Below, in pieces: positions 9,831 to 21,900 of a stretch of DNA of 64,000 nucleotides. The notes beneath the pieces are model-generated. The model was not told the DNA's origin and made no database searches. It was given only the letters and a program-made list of their open reading frames with translations. This stretch comes from Taenia hydatigena (Eukaryota; Platyhelminthes; Cestoda; Cyclophyllidea; Taeniidae). The position numbers were made by a program, and so were the translations under genes. The stretch lies in NCBI GenBank assembly GCA_036345935.2, contig JADWOT020001308.1:1-64000 (forward strand). The letters are read 5' to 3'. Position 1 is the stretch's first letter. The number at the start of each line of letters is the position of its first letter.

Positions 9831-12800
9831 TCAAAACCAATTTTAGTAAGTTTTACCTTTACATTGAGATACCACGATGACTAGCATGTATCCGGACTAC
9901 CATTGCACATAAATGTAGTGTTTTTTCACATGTAGTTGATTTGTTTTGTGGCCATCTTTTCTGTGGACTACTAACTTAGGCTCAACTACACGGACAATCA
10001 GTTGTTATAAAGGTGTGTCAACTCAACCTACTAACTTATTTGCGACGTTTTGCTTTTCTTTATTAATAATTAATAATTTGGAAACACCGAAGGGAAATGG
10101 CAACGCTACCAGATTCCAACAGAGATCCATGGAAGGAAATACAAAAATCACAACAGAGGCAACGGTGTTGATGTTCCACAGACAAACAATAGACCACCAC
10201 GACCCTACGTGTTCATCGGCTACCTCGTGTCCAATGCAAGCAACATCCGTCTAAAATGGCCATTAAACGACCACTTTATACAGTACGTTACAGAAAACGG
10301 ATGAACCCTCAAAACATGACTTTACAAACCCTCTTTTCAACGGTTTCACCACAGCTTAGATGTTCCATTGTTTTTTCATCAAAAGCTCGTTTGCATAAAA
10401 TAAATGCAATTATCCACCAAGAACACTCCTACGTATGTTTCACTGCTATCAACCTCACCCAATATACTTATAGCACTTCGCTTCAGCCAATTATAACAAA
10501 CGAATAAGGAAAACGCGTTCAAGAGACGACATTAGGTCACTCTGCATTAATCATCGTATCAAATGCATTGAACGTTGGTAAGAAGATAGTAAACACTTAC
10601 TGTACCTCCTACAAGGCAACAGCGTCACCAAGACCTCAGCTGCACTCGCGCCTGAGAAAAGAGGCGAGGAAAGAATCCATCTCGTGACACCCGCAGTCCC
10701 ACCAAGCACGCAACACCGCGAGCGTTCGCCTTCACTGCATTTCTCCACCTCATCCAAGGAGTGCTAAATTAATCGCACCTTATCAAATTGTGCAGCAAGC
10801 TTTATGATGAAAGAGTGCTAAGTCTTTTGGCGCACCAACGACTGTACAGCGAAGGAGGGACATTGATCATACCCTTTACAACTGGAAAATGGCGTAAGGT
10901 AGTATTTTTTGGGAGCGGATGAATTATGTCCACATGCGAAAATCATCCCAACTTACCACCTGCCGCTGGAGGCACACAAAAGTTTTTAGATCTCTGCATA
11001 AAAACCCCTTAATGACATCACGGATTTTAACTAAAGCATTAATTAGGTAATCTAGCATTCCCGAGTCCATGTTACTTCGCATCTCCTTTCATCTACGCCT
11101 AAACATTACGGTGTCAATTCAGCAATGCGCTAGAGACGAAAATTGGGGGTAGAGGTGTACACCATACAAACGCTGCACTCTCCGCTTACGGTCTCCTCGA
11201 ATCTACTTTGTAATTGCCTCTATAATCGCCACAAAACCAAGAAAGTTGTCTCTGACTGGTCTGAAATAGTTCGACTGCTCTCAAGTGGCAGACCCACCAA
11301 CTCCATATGCAATTCATTGCCCACAAATGCAGCAACTGTATCCAGTAATAGGAAATTCGGACCCCTCACCTTTCAGCATGACTGAAAAACAACTTAAAAC
11401 AGGCAGGATCAGCAGAGACCACTCTAGTGTCAAATGCAATTAAGCATCTAATTAAACGAGTTAATGAAACCTGAGTATTCCACCACGAACATTGCACGAA
11501 CCACGAATTCAGCAAGCCTCAAAAGTCGCTAGTCACGCTTTCATGCCAATAATAAAGAGTCTCTTACGCATATGCATAAAATACGTCAAAATTTACAAAC
11601 AAGGATACTTACACACCTGGACTCGTTAGCGCGAACCGCACACCACGCACGGCCACCATCACACCAAAGCCTACCCACTCACATATGCCGCCAGATACGC
11701 ATAGCGAGCATTAAGTACGATGAAACAAATGGTTATCACAGGAGTTCCTATTGACCTTAAGATTTTCAGCAAAAACAATGCCTTTTTTTTATTTTAAAGG
11801 TAAAATAAGACAAATCTAATTTTCCAAGGCATTCGTAGGTCACATAAAGCACAGCTTTTCGTTACTAACTAGTTATGTATGTGCAAAGATTGACTTCTTG
11901 AGGGTTTAACAACTCACATTGGTTGGTGCTATAACAGCGTAGTGCTTGCGTTCCTTTAGACGAACATTGAAAGTGAGGGCAGGAACACAATTTGAATCTC
12001 TCAAATTCGACACTGCCATTTCTACAACACACTGCTAATACGCTATTAATTAGCCATTGCGTCTAAGGCATTCTTGGCGTCTCAGAGTAATCAACGTTCT
12101 TGCATTAGGCAGTGGCAGAGGATCAGTGCACTATCAACGTGAAATACTGAGGTGCTGTCTGTGGAAAGTGGAGGACTCTGCTAGTCGTTGCTTTTAAACC
12201 AAACACCATGTCACTACTATTTAGCGTAGTAACAAGAGTATGTGGCACACAAGTTTGCACGTTCTTTGATTGTCTAGCTATCAGACTCATCTACGATCAA
12301 TTGGATAACCATTGCGACTTCGTTGAGTGGCCCAACCTCTATACCAAGCTAGTATTTCCGGTTCCATCCACGCACTGAGCATATTTGTTCTGCTCAAGCA
12401 CTATGCCTAATTTTACCCTAAGGTAAGTCGCAAGGTCCCACAGTCGCATTCGTTAAATGCGCACATTTTGTATTTACGTATACGTTTACGAGACTCAGTT
12501 GCTGTTAAGGGCGCAATCATACGCATCCGTTGCCGCTTGACGTCGATAACATTGCTCATTAGACTTCCGTAACCCAAAAGTTGCATGAAACACGTGTTAG
12601 GGAACATAAAATATACAAACAAAGTAAATTCGTTTGTGCGAAAAATGAATGTACAAGTTGTGCATTTATGCACGGCCTACCGGCAAAATGACGGGAAGTA
12701 CAAATTTTATGCTGATTGCACAGCTTATCGGTGGTACCGTAAATCTCTCTGCATACTTGTTGCAGACTATCAAACTTTAATAGATTCAAAGATCCTAAGC

Positions 12801-13170
12801 AAGATGGACACATTTTTAATAATAACCTCACAAAAGTGACGATTTAATATCAGTCACCTTAATATATATAAGTACCGCTGCAAGCCAAGCCTTCCTTGAT
12901 GGCAAAACGAGACATAATGCTAAAGCAGAATATGCATATTCAGCAAGCAGAGAGAACGGGACCGTAAGCATGGCTTGGAGGCCAGTCCACCCAACTGGGG
13001 CAATGTGACCACCCAAGTGTCTGAAACTGGTAGTCAGAACAAACAAAGTAATGCAAGCATCATTATACCTAGAAATTACACGCGCTCAAAACCACATACC
13101 TTACCTTTGGTCTCGATTGTCTTATGGTGTTTGCCAAGGATTTGAATTGAACCCTTGACGGCACTGTCAC
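9831..13170. other. C/A-rich spacer without a supported gene
   Basis: After the last satellite unit the sequence is unique at this scale and remains A/C-rich. Open frames at 9946-10254, 10256-10507 and 11143-11385 on the + strand have no paired splice signals I trust and no recognisable domain. A poly-T/A tract lies near 11785. No RNA gene or promoter could be supported. Confidence 0.35.
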
Positions 13171-13362
13171 TGTAGTACTTTGTTTGTTAACACTGCTGGT
13201 TTCTGTCAAGGACAGAGAGGTGGCCGTATTGCACTGAGCTGTGTGGGCTGGCCTCCGGGCCATGCCAGCAGCCTTTTTCCCTCCGTCCGGTGAATATATA
13301 TATATATTCTACCCTAGCATTCCGCCTTCTTTTGCCTTCAAGGGAGCCTCGGGACGCTAGAG
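13171..13362. repeat. dispersed ~190 bp repeat, copy 2
   Basis: Aligns with 3058-3246 in the same orientation. It shares GGGCCATGCCAGCAGCC, the CTACCCTAGCATTC block and the TTTGCCTTCAAGGGAG end block. It carries a longer TA dinucleotide run (around 13292-13306) where copy 1 has ATATAGATATTATA. The short TGGCCT-CCG-GGCCA hairpin is also kept. Confidence 0.7.
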
Positions 13363-13440
13363 TCACGCTAATTCCAACGAAATTAACATTCGGGAAATCT
13401 AGCTGACCTGGTTCGAACAATCAAGTTAGGCCTTGAGTGA

Positions 13441-16400
13441 GCGATGTTGTATGGTCATAGACCTTTCTCTGCTTGGGAAATATATTTTGGCTGTTTATTA
13501 TGGATTAATACTTTGCACATGCGTATAAATACATGCCTGTCAGTCTATCGCCTTTGTTGAGTTTTAACGTTGCAAGCGTTTTATCAAATGCAAGAGACAG
13601 AGCAAACTGAATTTAGAGACCAATTTTTTTGTGGAATAACGAAACTTAATCGTGCGATTTTGTTGTGCCGAATCGTCTTTACGCGGTAGATTTGAGTCTT
13701 CGTTGTTGTGTGAAGCGTCTGGTGCTTGAAGGCATGCTTGAATTTCAGCTGTGAGACGTCATTTGGTATGCACGTTGGTCTTCATTATTTCACTTGACAG
13801 GAATGTGTATTTTTGATGCGGCATTATCTGCTGGGCGTGGAAGTTTTACCTATCAACACTGAGTGCGAATCTCGCCGTCGCTGTTACTCATTGCATTTCT
13901 TAGGTAAGATTAGTTTGTAGTTTATTGGTCGCTACATTGTGCAGCGTGTTCTTATCACTTCTTCGTAGATCCATTCGTATTTATGTATGGTGGTGGTTGC
14001 GTTATTTTTATACCTATATTATCTGCTTTGGTGGGAAATGTATGGAGTGTGCGGGGCACTTCGTGATTCGGTCGTTTCTTGACTTCGAGACCATGGTTGT
14101 GTGTTGATAGTATCTTTGTGAAACTTGTTATGTGGGTTCAGCTCTGACATGAGTTAGTGTTTGAGGCTGATTGAGGAGTAGGAGGATGGTTGTTGAGAGA
14201 CCTGTAACTCTTCACTGGGCACTTTCGCATTGCTGCACAGACGTTGCCTTGTAGCGGCCTTAAATGTTTGGTTTTTAAGATATTATATTTGCTTGTATGT
14301 GTATCGGATTTCCCACTTTTTCCTTCTGTACGTTTCGGATACTACGAATTTACAGTAGTGATGGAGCTACATGTGTTGAGAGCGTGGAACGATATGCAAT
14401 GTGGGATGTTTAAGTCATTTGTGGGGGCGTCTCCTTTGACCTGCGGTGCGGATCTTGCCATGGATGATGTTGTTGCGTTTGATGGCATAGCGGTAGGTGT
14501 TAGCACTTTTGGTTCAAGCATTGGATAATTGCATGATCAGCAGGTAAACAGACGAGATGGATGTGAGGTTAGTGTTGAGCTGGTAGGCAGGCTTATTATC
14601 GCGTTGAGAAAGGCCGGTGAATTGGGGTGGAAATGGGCGGCAGTGCTACAGAGCTGCTTTGAAATCCACTCTGGACCCTTTTCTCGAACTCCGACATGTT
14701 TGCATTTTAAAGTGTATGCCTTTTATCTTTGTATTTACTGACTTTTTCACTGTACGCGGATGTATTTTATGTTACTTCTCAGTTTATGTACTTGAGATGC
14801 ATCAAATTGACTTGTTTATAGTTGTGTGTACGTACATGAACAAGTCGAAACGCATGCAAATTTTTTTTATTGAATGAAGATGAGGAATTGAATTTGGACG
14901 AGATTTTGTTATCCAGCAACAGCACTTTTCATCGCTTGATCGTTTCGCAGAATAATTTTGTAGGGGAGCAGTTGAAGCTGTCCTGGCGGTTGGTTGGATA
15001 GTGGATGATATCTAAAGGGAGAGATTATGGCGGGAGGGGTCCAATCTGCTGGAAACAAATGGAAAAATCTACCAATCACCTGACACTACACGATGCTAGA
15101 TCCGTTGCAGTCACAAAATACGGCAAAAGTACTTTTTTCCTTCGTGTATTTTGTGATAAGCATATGGACATTATTGAACAGTACTGGGTGCTAATTTTGA
15201 GCGCAAAACTAGATAGCGCAGTATTTTTGTATTTAACTAGTTAGGTCTCGTGGTGGTAATGGGGTCCTGCCAACAACATGCATCGTTGCTGACGGTGGTA
15301 TCAAAGAAGGAGAATGTGGTTGTAGAATCCAGCCCATGGGAGTCCACTGAGACGGCACTAGGCGTCCTTGAACTTGTCGTCGTCGTCGTTGTCGTTGACA
15401 GATGTGGTGTTGCAGACATTCGACCAATCGATCCTGCTGAAGGTTTCCCTGCTCGATGCTGAATGTTCACTTGTGCAGGACATAAGTAGCGTGACTTTGT
15501 GCTCGGAGGAGTTATGAAAGACTGGATGCGGTGTTTTGCTGCCAAACGGTAGTCTGGTGAGTACTTTCCTGCAAGACGAAATGCTGTATAAATTAAATCT
15601 GATGTTATTATTGGCCTACACTTATTAGTTTCGCTTGTTTATTTTTTTTTAAATAGGACGTTGAGGTTCTGTCGCCTTTGATAGTTGTATGGTGTGAGGT
15701 GAAGCCAATACGAGGTAGTTGTGAAGTAGTCGGCATTGTGGCTAGTGTGAGCTGTATATGCGTAAAAGTGGTTTGGCTAATGCTAAAGAAATTCGACACA
15801 AGTTGTTGAGAAGTTTCTGTGCATGCATAGCTTACGCAAGGAGGCGTTTTCATTGACGGCTACAGGCTTGTGTGCTACAGTGAGTAAGGTGACATATTGC
15901 TAAAGTGCGATTAATTGGTAGGAGAAACGGTAAATGCCCATTGACTTGGTGCCCCACCTGGTTCCGTGGGTGTGTGTTGATGCTACTTAATGCAGGTAGT
16001 TAAGTTTGTCATCGTATGGTTGCCATGCGGCATTAGGTTTGAGACCGATAGCCACCTCAAATCTCAGTTGTCCTGTTAATGTCATGGTCTTGAGGTCTTA
16101 TCGTTGCCAGGATTTGGAATTTTGCTTGTAGGCATGATGGTCGGTGGATCCGCATCATTCCCTGCGGGATGCGCTTTGGCCATAGAAGGTGGGGAGGAGA
16201 TTGCAGGTGCAGCACAATTACCAAGGAGGGCACGGAGGATGGCGCTGGAGGCGGAGAGATGGACTGTGTAACGCATCGGTAGTTCGCTAAATTACGAGTG
16301 TTGGTGGTGGGGCCACTTGTTTTCCTCGCCGTTGTATGTGGACTAGATGTGTATTCTGCTCGGATGATGTGTCTTATTTGGTGTTCTTGGGGTGAGGGAA

Positions 16401-16680
16401 GGCTGAAGGCGCTGCAGTGTGTATGTATACAGTAGTGATGGAGATGTTTTGTTGCGATTTAGAGCGGTGTTGACCGCTGCGTAATATTTTGCTTTGGGAG
16501 GTGTGAAAGTGTTTTTATCATGTTGCCCTGCAGCTGCTTGTTGACATGGATGACGAGTGCATCTTAAAGTAGGCTGTCCACTGTTGAGTGTGTCATGAAT
16601 TGGTAGGAAATGACATGCTACTACTTAGCCATGAAAATGGGTTTCAAATGTGCGAAATATGTGGCAGCGTTAGCCATTAA
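13441..16680. other. G/T-rich region without a supported gene
   Basis: The + strand is strongly G- and T-rich (for example 26 G against 7 C in 14581-14640). This inflates Thr/Pro/Ser-rich open frames on the minus strand (15237-15545, 16082-16276), which I do not regard as genes. A GTC/GTT repeat lies at about 15377-15398. No clear exon or RNA was found. Confidence 0.4.
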
Positions 16681-16688
16681 ACTTGTCA

Positions 16689-16882
16689 ATGATGGAAGAA
16701 AACACCCGCAAGCCGTACGCACCAGCTACTGAATTTCCACGCAACCAAGGAAAGAGGGAGGAATACCACATCTACGGCTCCAATATTGTGTCGCCACCTT
16801 CATTGACGAGTGGGCTAAAGAAGGGGGCTAGACTTTCGGTGGATCCGCGGAACAGCATAAAGGAAAATAAAGGAGCAGGGAG
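16689..16882 (+). CDS. candidate coding exon with ATG and strong donor
   Basis: Tandem ATG codons at 16689 and 16692 open 64 codons plus two bases ending at GGGAG|GTGAGTAT, a very good donor. The peptide is hydrophilic with a natural mix of residues (EENTRKPYAPATEF..., EEYHIYGSNIVSPPS). Its base composition (A/C/G-rich) breaks from the G/T-rich DNA on both sides, which supports selection on it. The next exon-like segment (17028) is in a different phase, so either an intermediate exon is missing or the two are unrelated. No known domain is visible. Confidence 0.35.
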
Positions 16883-17027
16883 GTGAGTATATCACTGAAT
16901 AAATCAGTGATTCAATCAACCGGAAACACGGTCGGTGAGGCAGTGGAATTACTAGTCGGTCAGGGAATTGGAAGGATAGGACAATTTGTGGGGTGCATGC
17001 ATTAATTCACCTGCAAATTTCTCACAG

Positions 17028-17150
17028 GGACGTGTGAAGCCCATCACGGAAGAGGTCGTAGCCATCGATATAATAAACGTCACCTTGAACGGTGCATGTC
17101 CCATGATAAAACGCGCTTTCTTTTCTTATGGGCAAAGCTGGTCATGGTAG
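17028..17150 (+). CDS. candidate terminal exon after CTCACAG acceptor
   Basis: Acceptor TGCAAATTTCTCACAG ends at 17027 and is followed by 40 open codons and TAG. The peptide reads GRVKPITEEVVAIDIINVTL and continues with a KRAFFSYGQ-like end. It looks like a protein segment with alternating hydrophobic residues. Joining to the donor at 16882 would need a phase change (2 against 0), so a direct splice is not supported. The function is unknown; it could be a fragment of an old mobile element. Confidence 0.3.
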   Translation, partial: GRVKPITEEVVAIDIINVTLNGACPMIKRAFFSYGQSWSW

Positions 17151-18397
17151 CACTCATGAATGACCTGAACGAGGCAATTTTCCACAATGTGCTTGCATAA
17201 AAGTGGCAAAAGTGCACTAACTCTAAGACCTATGAACTGAAGGGTTTTGTGAGTGTTTTTTTGCATCTTTCGCCAATTTTAAAGGCAGATTAATTGCATT
17301 GACTGCACCGAAGAGTTCATTTGAGCTTTATTCGTCTTTGTTGCTGGCCTCGCATCTGATTCGCCGTGAATTAGCGCTGCCCTCCGGGTAATCCCACCAG
17401 CAAGCTCAATCGTCTGCAAAGCGCAACTGTGAGCTCCATCCTTCGCAGTTCATCGCGTTAATATGCACCTGTACAACGGCCTATCTCTTGTGGGATAGGA
17501 AGCCGAGGTAGAGCACTGACGTTTGGGTTGAGAAGGTGACCTGCAGTTTTTGGAATGCATGCCTGTTTGAAAGCACTGTTTGGTCAAGAGGCGGTCAACA
17601 TACTTGAACTGCATGACCAAACGGATGGCACTAGGTCCGAGGGGGAAAACGGACTTCGAACCCCCATGGCTTTGAACTCCTCTAGCGTTAGGGATCTAGA
17701 GCACTAAAGGGGAAGTAAGATAGGTAGGCAGCGGTCAAGTGTCTTAAAGAGCTTGAGAGCTGGAAGTAGCCTCCTCTGCCCCCTTTGCATGTGCTCTTCG
17801 CCAACGAGAAGTAAACAAATCATGTCCTCGCACCACCTGACCTCAGCTTTCAGTAAGCTGTGTTATAATCATCATTTATTTGTTTACTATGCATGCTGTA
17901 CACTATGTTAAAGATCTTTAACGCGCTTGCTGTATTCGCAACGCTTGTGTTCTTCCAATGTACAGTGATTTCGAGATGCTGTGACACTTTCCTCACGCAA
18001 GTGTTATTTAAGGATTGACTGCGTGTCGGGTTTCCGGGTTCTGTTCGGTGGTAATGGTCGAGACTTCATTTATATGCACATAGACATGCACGAGTGTATT
18101 GCGTGAATGGGAATTTTATTATTTAGTATTAAGCTACTACTCTTGAATCGTTTCGTATCATCAGAAGTCATTTATCGATCCTCGTTGATTTGCACTTATC
18201 CGCGAATCCCACCAACTCTTTTCTATTTTACCTACATGTGTGCTTGCCAAGTTATATGCAGGGAGAGAAAAGTTTACCGTGTAGGATATGTTCTTTTTCA
18301 CATAATTTCTTTTGCTTCCTTGTTGGAATGCATGATAATGCTTGAGGCACTTAAGTTAAATTGAACGCATAATGTGTTAAGGAGTATGATTGTTGTT

Positions 18398-18960
18398 AGA
18401 AGTCCGAATAGCCTTGGTCGCTATGGACTGATTCAGGCACTCCGTGTTGGCAGATCCAACGATTGAAATGGTTGACGCGACTGTCGGCGTCATGCGACTT
18501 CATGAATTCCACTTTGGCCACTTTCGTGAAGTAGTCAGCCATAAATAGAATATATCGGCTTCTCCTCTTGGTAAGTAGTAGAGGGCCCATGATGTCGATA
18601 CCCACTCGTTCGCTCGCAAATCCTGTAGCCATGGGCTGCAGGGGTGCAACTGCTGTGGAATGAGGGTTCTTGAACCTGCTGCAAGTAATGCAGGTTCGGC
18701 AGAAGTGCTGCACGTCTGGGGAGAGGGAGGGCTACCAGTATCGCTTCACCGAAGCCTCCACCATCTTTTACTCGCCTACGGGATCCAACTGTTCGTGCAA
18801 CTCTTGAAGGGCTGTTTGTATTAGGAAACCTGGAACAGCCAACGCTTCGGAGACGTGACGTCTTCTTGGTACCACAAGACCTCATCTTCCAGTGAGAGTT
18901 TGGACCAATACGCACGGTTGACCGTCATCTCCCTACACGTGCATCTACCACAACACCAGA
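18398..18960 (-). pseudogene. decayed Ty3/Gypsy-type integrase fragment
   Basis: Reading the minus strand, the order is typical of LTR-retrotransposon integrase. A degenerate N-terminal region (LQELHEQLD, then VKRYW) leads into the zinc-finger end CRTCITC with SRFKNPHST. Then comes the catalytic core start GIDIMGPL (first Asp), the LFMADYFTKV block, and HGVPESVHSDQG with the second Asp. The second His of the HHCC finger is not recognisable. In-frame stops lie at 18768-18770 (TAA) and 18732-18734 (TAG, where Trp is usual after RYW). A frameshift lies near 18845-18860, since the more upstream part (VNRAYWSKLSLEDEVLWYQ) is in another frame. The copy ends right after the second Asp, so the catalytic Glu is missing. 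It cannot encode an active enzyme. Confidence 0.85.
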
Positions 18961-21900
18961 ATTCTCAGCCAGCAGATGACAAGTGATAATAAATTTTCCT
19001 GATTAAATAAAATAACACTTGCTTTACGAGATCACTCGCAACCAATCCACCCAGTTCCCAGCATGCGTAGATGACATGGCATCCCGATCTGACAGAAACG
19101 TGGTGTCCTATATCCTATTTCTTTTAGTCGAACAGGGCCTTTTATGTCAGCAGCTGTAACATTAGAGCTGTGGATTGTAGACTTGCCTACAAAATCTTGC
19201 CTGAGGGATAATAAAATGTGGTAGAGATAAAGCACGATCATGGTATTTGCAACGCAACGCAAATTATGCATGCTCACCCCTTTCTCCAGCCCTACGAAGT
19301 AGAGAAAAAAGAGCGTTTTGTATCGGCACAAGTTAGTTCTGAAAGTCTAAACTTTGTCGCGTCTCTGTGTGACGCATATCTTAGGCGCTAATGCTAGTGC
19401 GTCATAAATGGCTGGGGAACTGTGCCTTAGAGAGCGGAAGTGATTGAGATGATATGCGAGAAAAAAAGTAGTTGAAAATGAAGTTGGTGCTAACAAGCGG
19501 TGGTGTGATATTATGGATGAATTACTCAAACAAAGAACATTGTTTTGTTTAATCAGCTTAGAACATTTTAAATTCACCTAACTGAATTTTATGCGCATGC
19601 CTTATCCTGATTGTCGCGATCTTGTGGTGGATCGTAAAGTGAAGTTGAGTTTTCATGCGATCCTCATGGGAAATGTTGGTTGTGATGCTGAATTTTGTAC
19701 CTAGGCTTGCGTCAGCCGTTGCCTCTTGATTGAATATTCTTTGAAAGCCTCCGTCACCAGCACATTCTATCCCTTCACTTCTTCATATTCATTTAATTAG
19801 TTCCAGTTAACCACACGAGGTGTTGTGTTAGTCCACGTGTTAGTCATACGTAGGCAAAATGACTTTAGTTGGTAGTGCTAATATAACCTATGAAGGTGAT
19901 GACTAAAAGGTCCAACCCATCTTAATACTACCCAGATGATAGCAACTGTTTGTTTAACTCTCGATTTAGATTGCGGGTGCTCGGTCACAGCCATTGCCTT
20001 CGATGATAAGCTGGATTCTAGGCTGTGCCAGCAGAGCAGAGTCCTTCCATTTACCGACTTTTGTGTCTTTTTTTGTCTTTAGGGAGGGTCCGGGATGCCA
20101 TATTGGTAGCAAAGAAAAGCATACTCTATCTTACAATTCTCGCCTTTGCTATCAGTTTGGACGTTTTAGATGGCTGGTTTTTACCCTGTCTCTCTCCAAT
20201 TTCGGTTCCACTTGCGCAAATTTTGGTGCGATTCATGCGGTTATTTATTGAGCGCTTAGCCTGCTAGTCATTTATTGACTGCTATACGACCATCACTTAA
20301 AATATGATTCTAGTTGCCTCTTAGGCACAGGCTTAATTTTCATATGAGTTAGTGTTTGTGGTTGACCCTAAGCCACCGGACCGGCTTCATGAAGACTTAA
20401 GGAAGTTATTTGAGAGGCTGTAGCAGACTTAACCATTGCGATTTCCATTCAAATTTTTTGACGTGCGGATATGAAAGTTATCGCATGGCAATGCCAAACC
20501 GTGTGCGGCGCATTGGTAAACACAAAGTTGACATAGTAGAATGGATGCAGGTGTATGAGTGTGATGTTTTCAGTTCTTTTTTGGGAATTTTTAGGGCCTC
20601 AAAGAAGCAAAACAACTGCTAACCTTTTTCTTTGCCACCCCTTGCAAATCCGTCGTATGTCAATAGACGTTGAAGACGCGAATTATGGTCATTGGTAGGG
20701 AAACAGACAGATTTTCTGACGCGGTAGAGGAGGAGCAAACTGCTAAGCTCGTTCTTTTAGACATTAAGTTGGACAAATCAAATGTTTCCTCTACTTTCTT
20801 AACTTAGTTCATTCCGTTTTTCATACAGGCAACGAAATTGGTGGTAGCGGTGGTCGAGTGTGGCAGCAGACTTCTGACTAAGACAGATTATCTGGTCAAA
20901 AGTGTGTACTTGGGACTGCTATTTGACATGAGCTTGACTGCTTTGTAGACAGCTGGTAATGGACTAGCAGTCATCGCAGAAAGTGGATTTGCCAGTATGG
21001 ACGTTGTGGCAGGCAAAGAGCACGTTTGACAGTGAGAATGAGGAGTGCAATAGAGGCTTGGAGGGGAATTAGCTGAATGACAGTAGTGCGAAATTGCATT
21101 TTTACTTCTAATTGCATTGTATTTTGGATTTTTACTCCTCTGCTTTAATGAGGCACAGCTCCTTTCTCTTGTGGGATTTAGTCCTTTGCATCTACAACAA
21201 TTTTACGGCAGCTTGATCAAAATAACATCAGGGTGGGTGACTTTAAAATGATTGCACTTTAGTTTGAATCCCCTCCTTTTCCAAAGAGTTCTGCAGCTTG
21301 ACTCTGTGTGGATCATAATGATCAAGGTTAGGAGTTACTGAGCTCCCCTCAAAAGTGTCTACTGCCCTATTTTGCCATTATTTTTGCGCAAATGGTAGAA
21401 TTTTGTGACTTCTTTGATCCGCATTGTACTATAGGGCCATACATATCAAGACGGTAGCAATTTTACGCTGCCTAGAGGTAAAAGTGACAGCAAAACGCCC
21501 CAATCAGTTGTGAATAGTGACCATAAAATTCATTCGCTACAGGTATCTGGAAAACGCTCTTATTAAAATAAGATCTTAAATGATCGTTGCCAAGCGTATC
21601 AAATATAACCTAAGTTGGCCACGAGGAGGGCATCACTTAGAGGGCAAACAGTTCAGGCTTAAATTAGAGGCACTTGAAATCAAGGTTTTGTCTGCGTAAA
21701 CTGTCAAATCGAATTTTCACTATTGTGTTATGGAATGGCAATTTGAATTGCACATGCCTGCAAAAACATAAATGTTTTACATACTAGGTAATTACTGGTG
21801 AGGAATTCACGAATGGAAATCCACCCCACTACCTGCTACCAACGGGAAGCACTGCAAATCGCTTAAATTTTCGGCTGCAAAATCCATTCCTTTTGGGGCT

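Noticed and set aside
15237..15545. 102-codon minus-strand frame with a Thr run
   Set aside because: The Thr/Ser/Pro richness follows from the G/T-rich + strand and a GTC/GTT microsatellite; no splice support.
16082..16276. 64-codon Ala/Pro-rich minus-strand frame
   Set aside because: The + strand is equally open there, composition explains it, and no acceptor or donor pair was found.
17640..17710. tRNA-like B-box (GGGTTCGAAGTCC on the minus strand) suggesting a tRNA gene or SINE
   Set aside because: The T-arm bases do not pair, no A-box at the right distance and no cloverleaf could be built; a chance match is more likely.
18535..18915. 126-codon minus-strand frame overlapping the integrase fragment
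   Set aside because: It is a different frame of the same DNA; the integrase motifs lie in the other frames.
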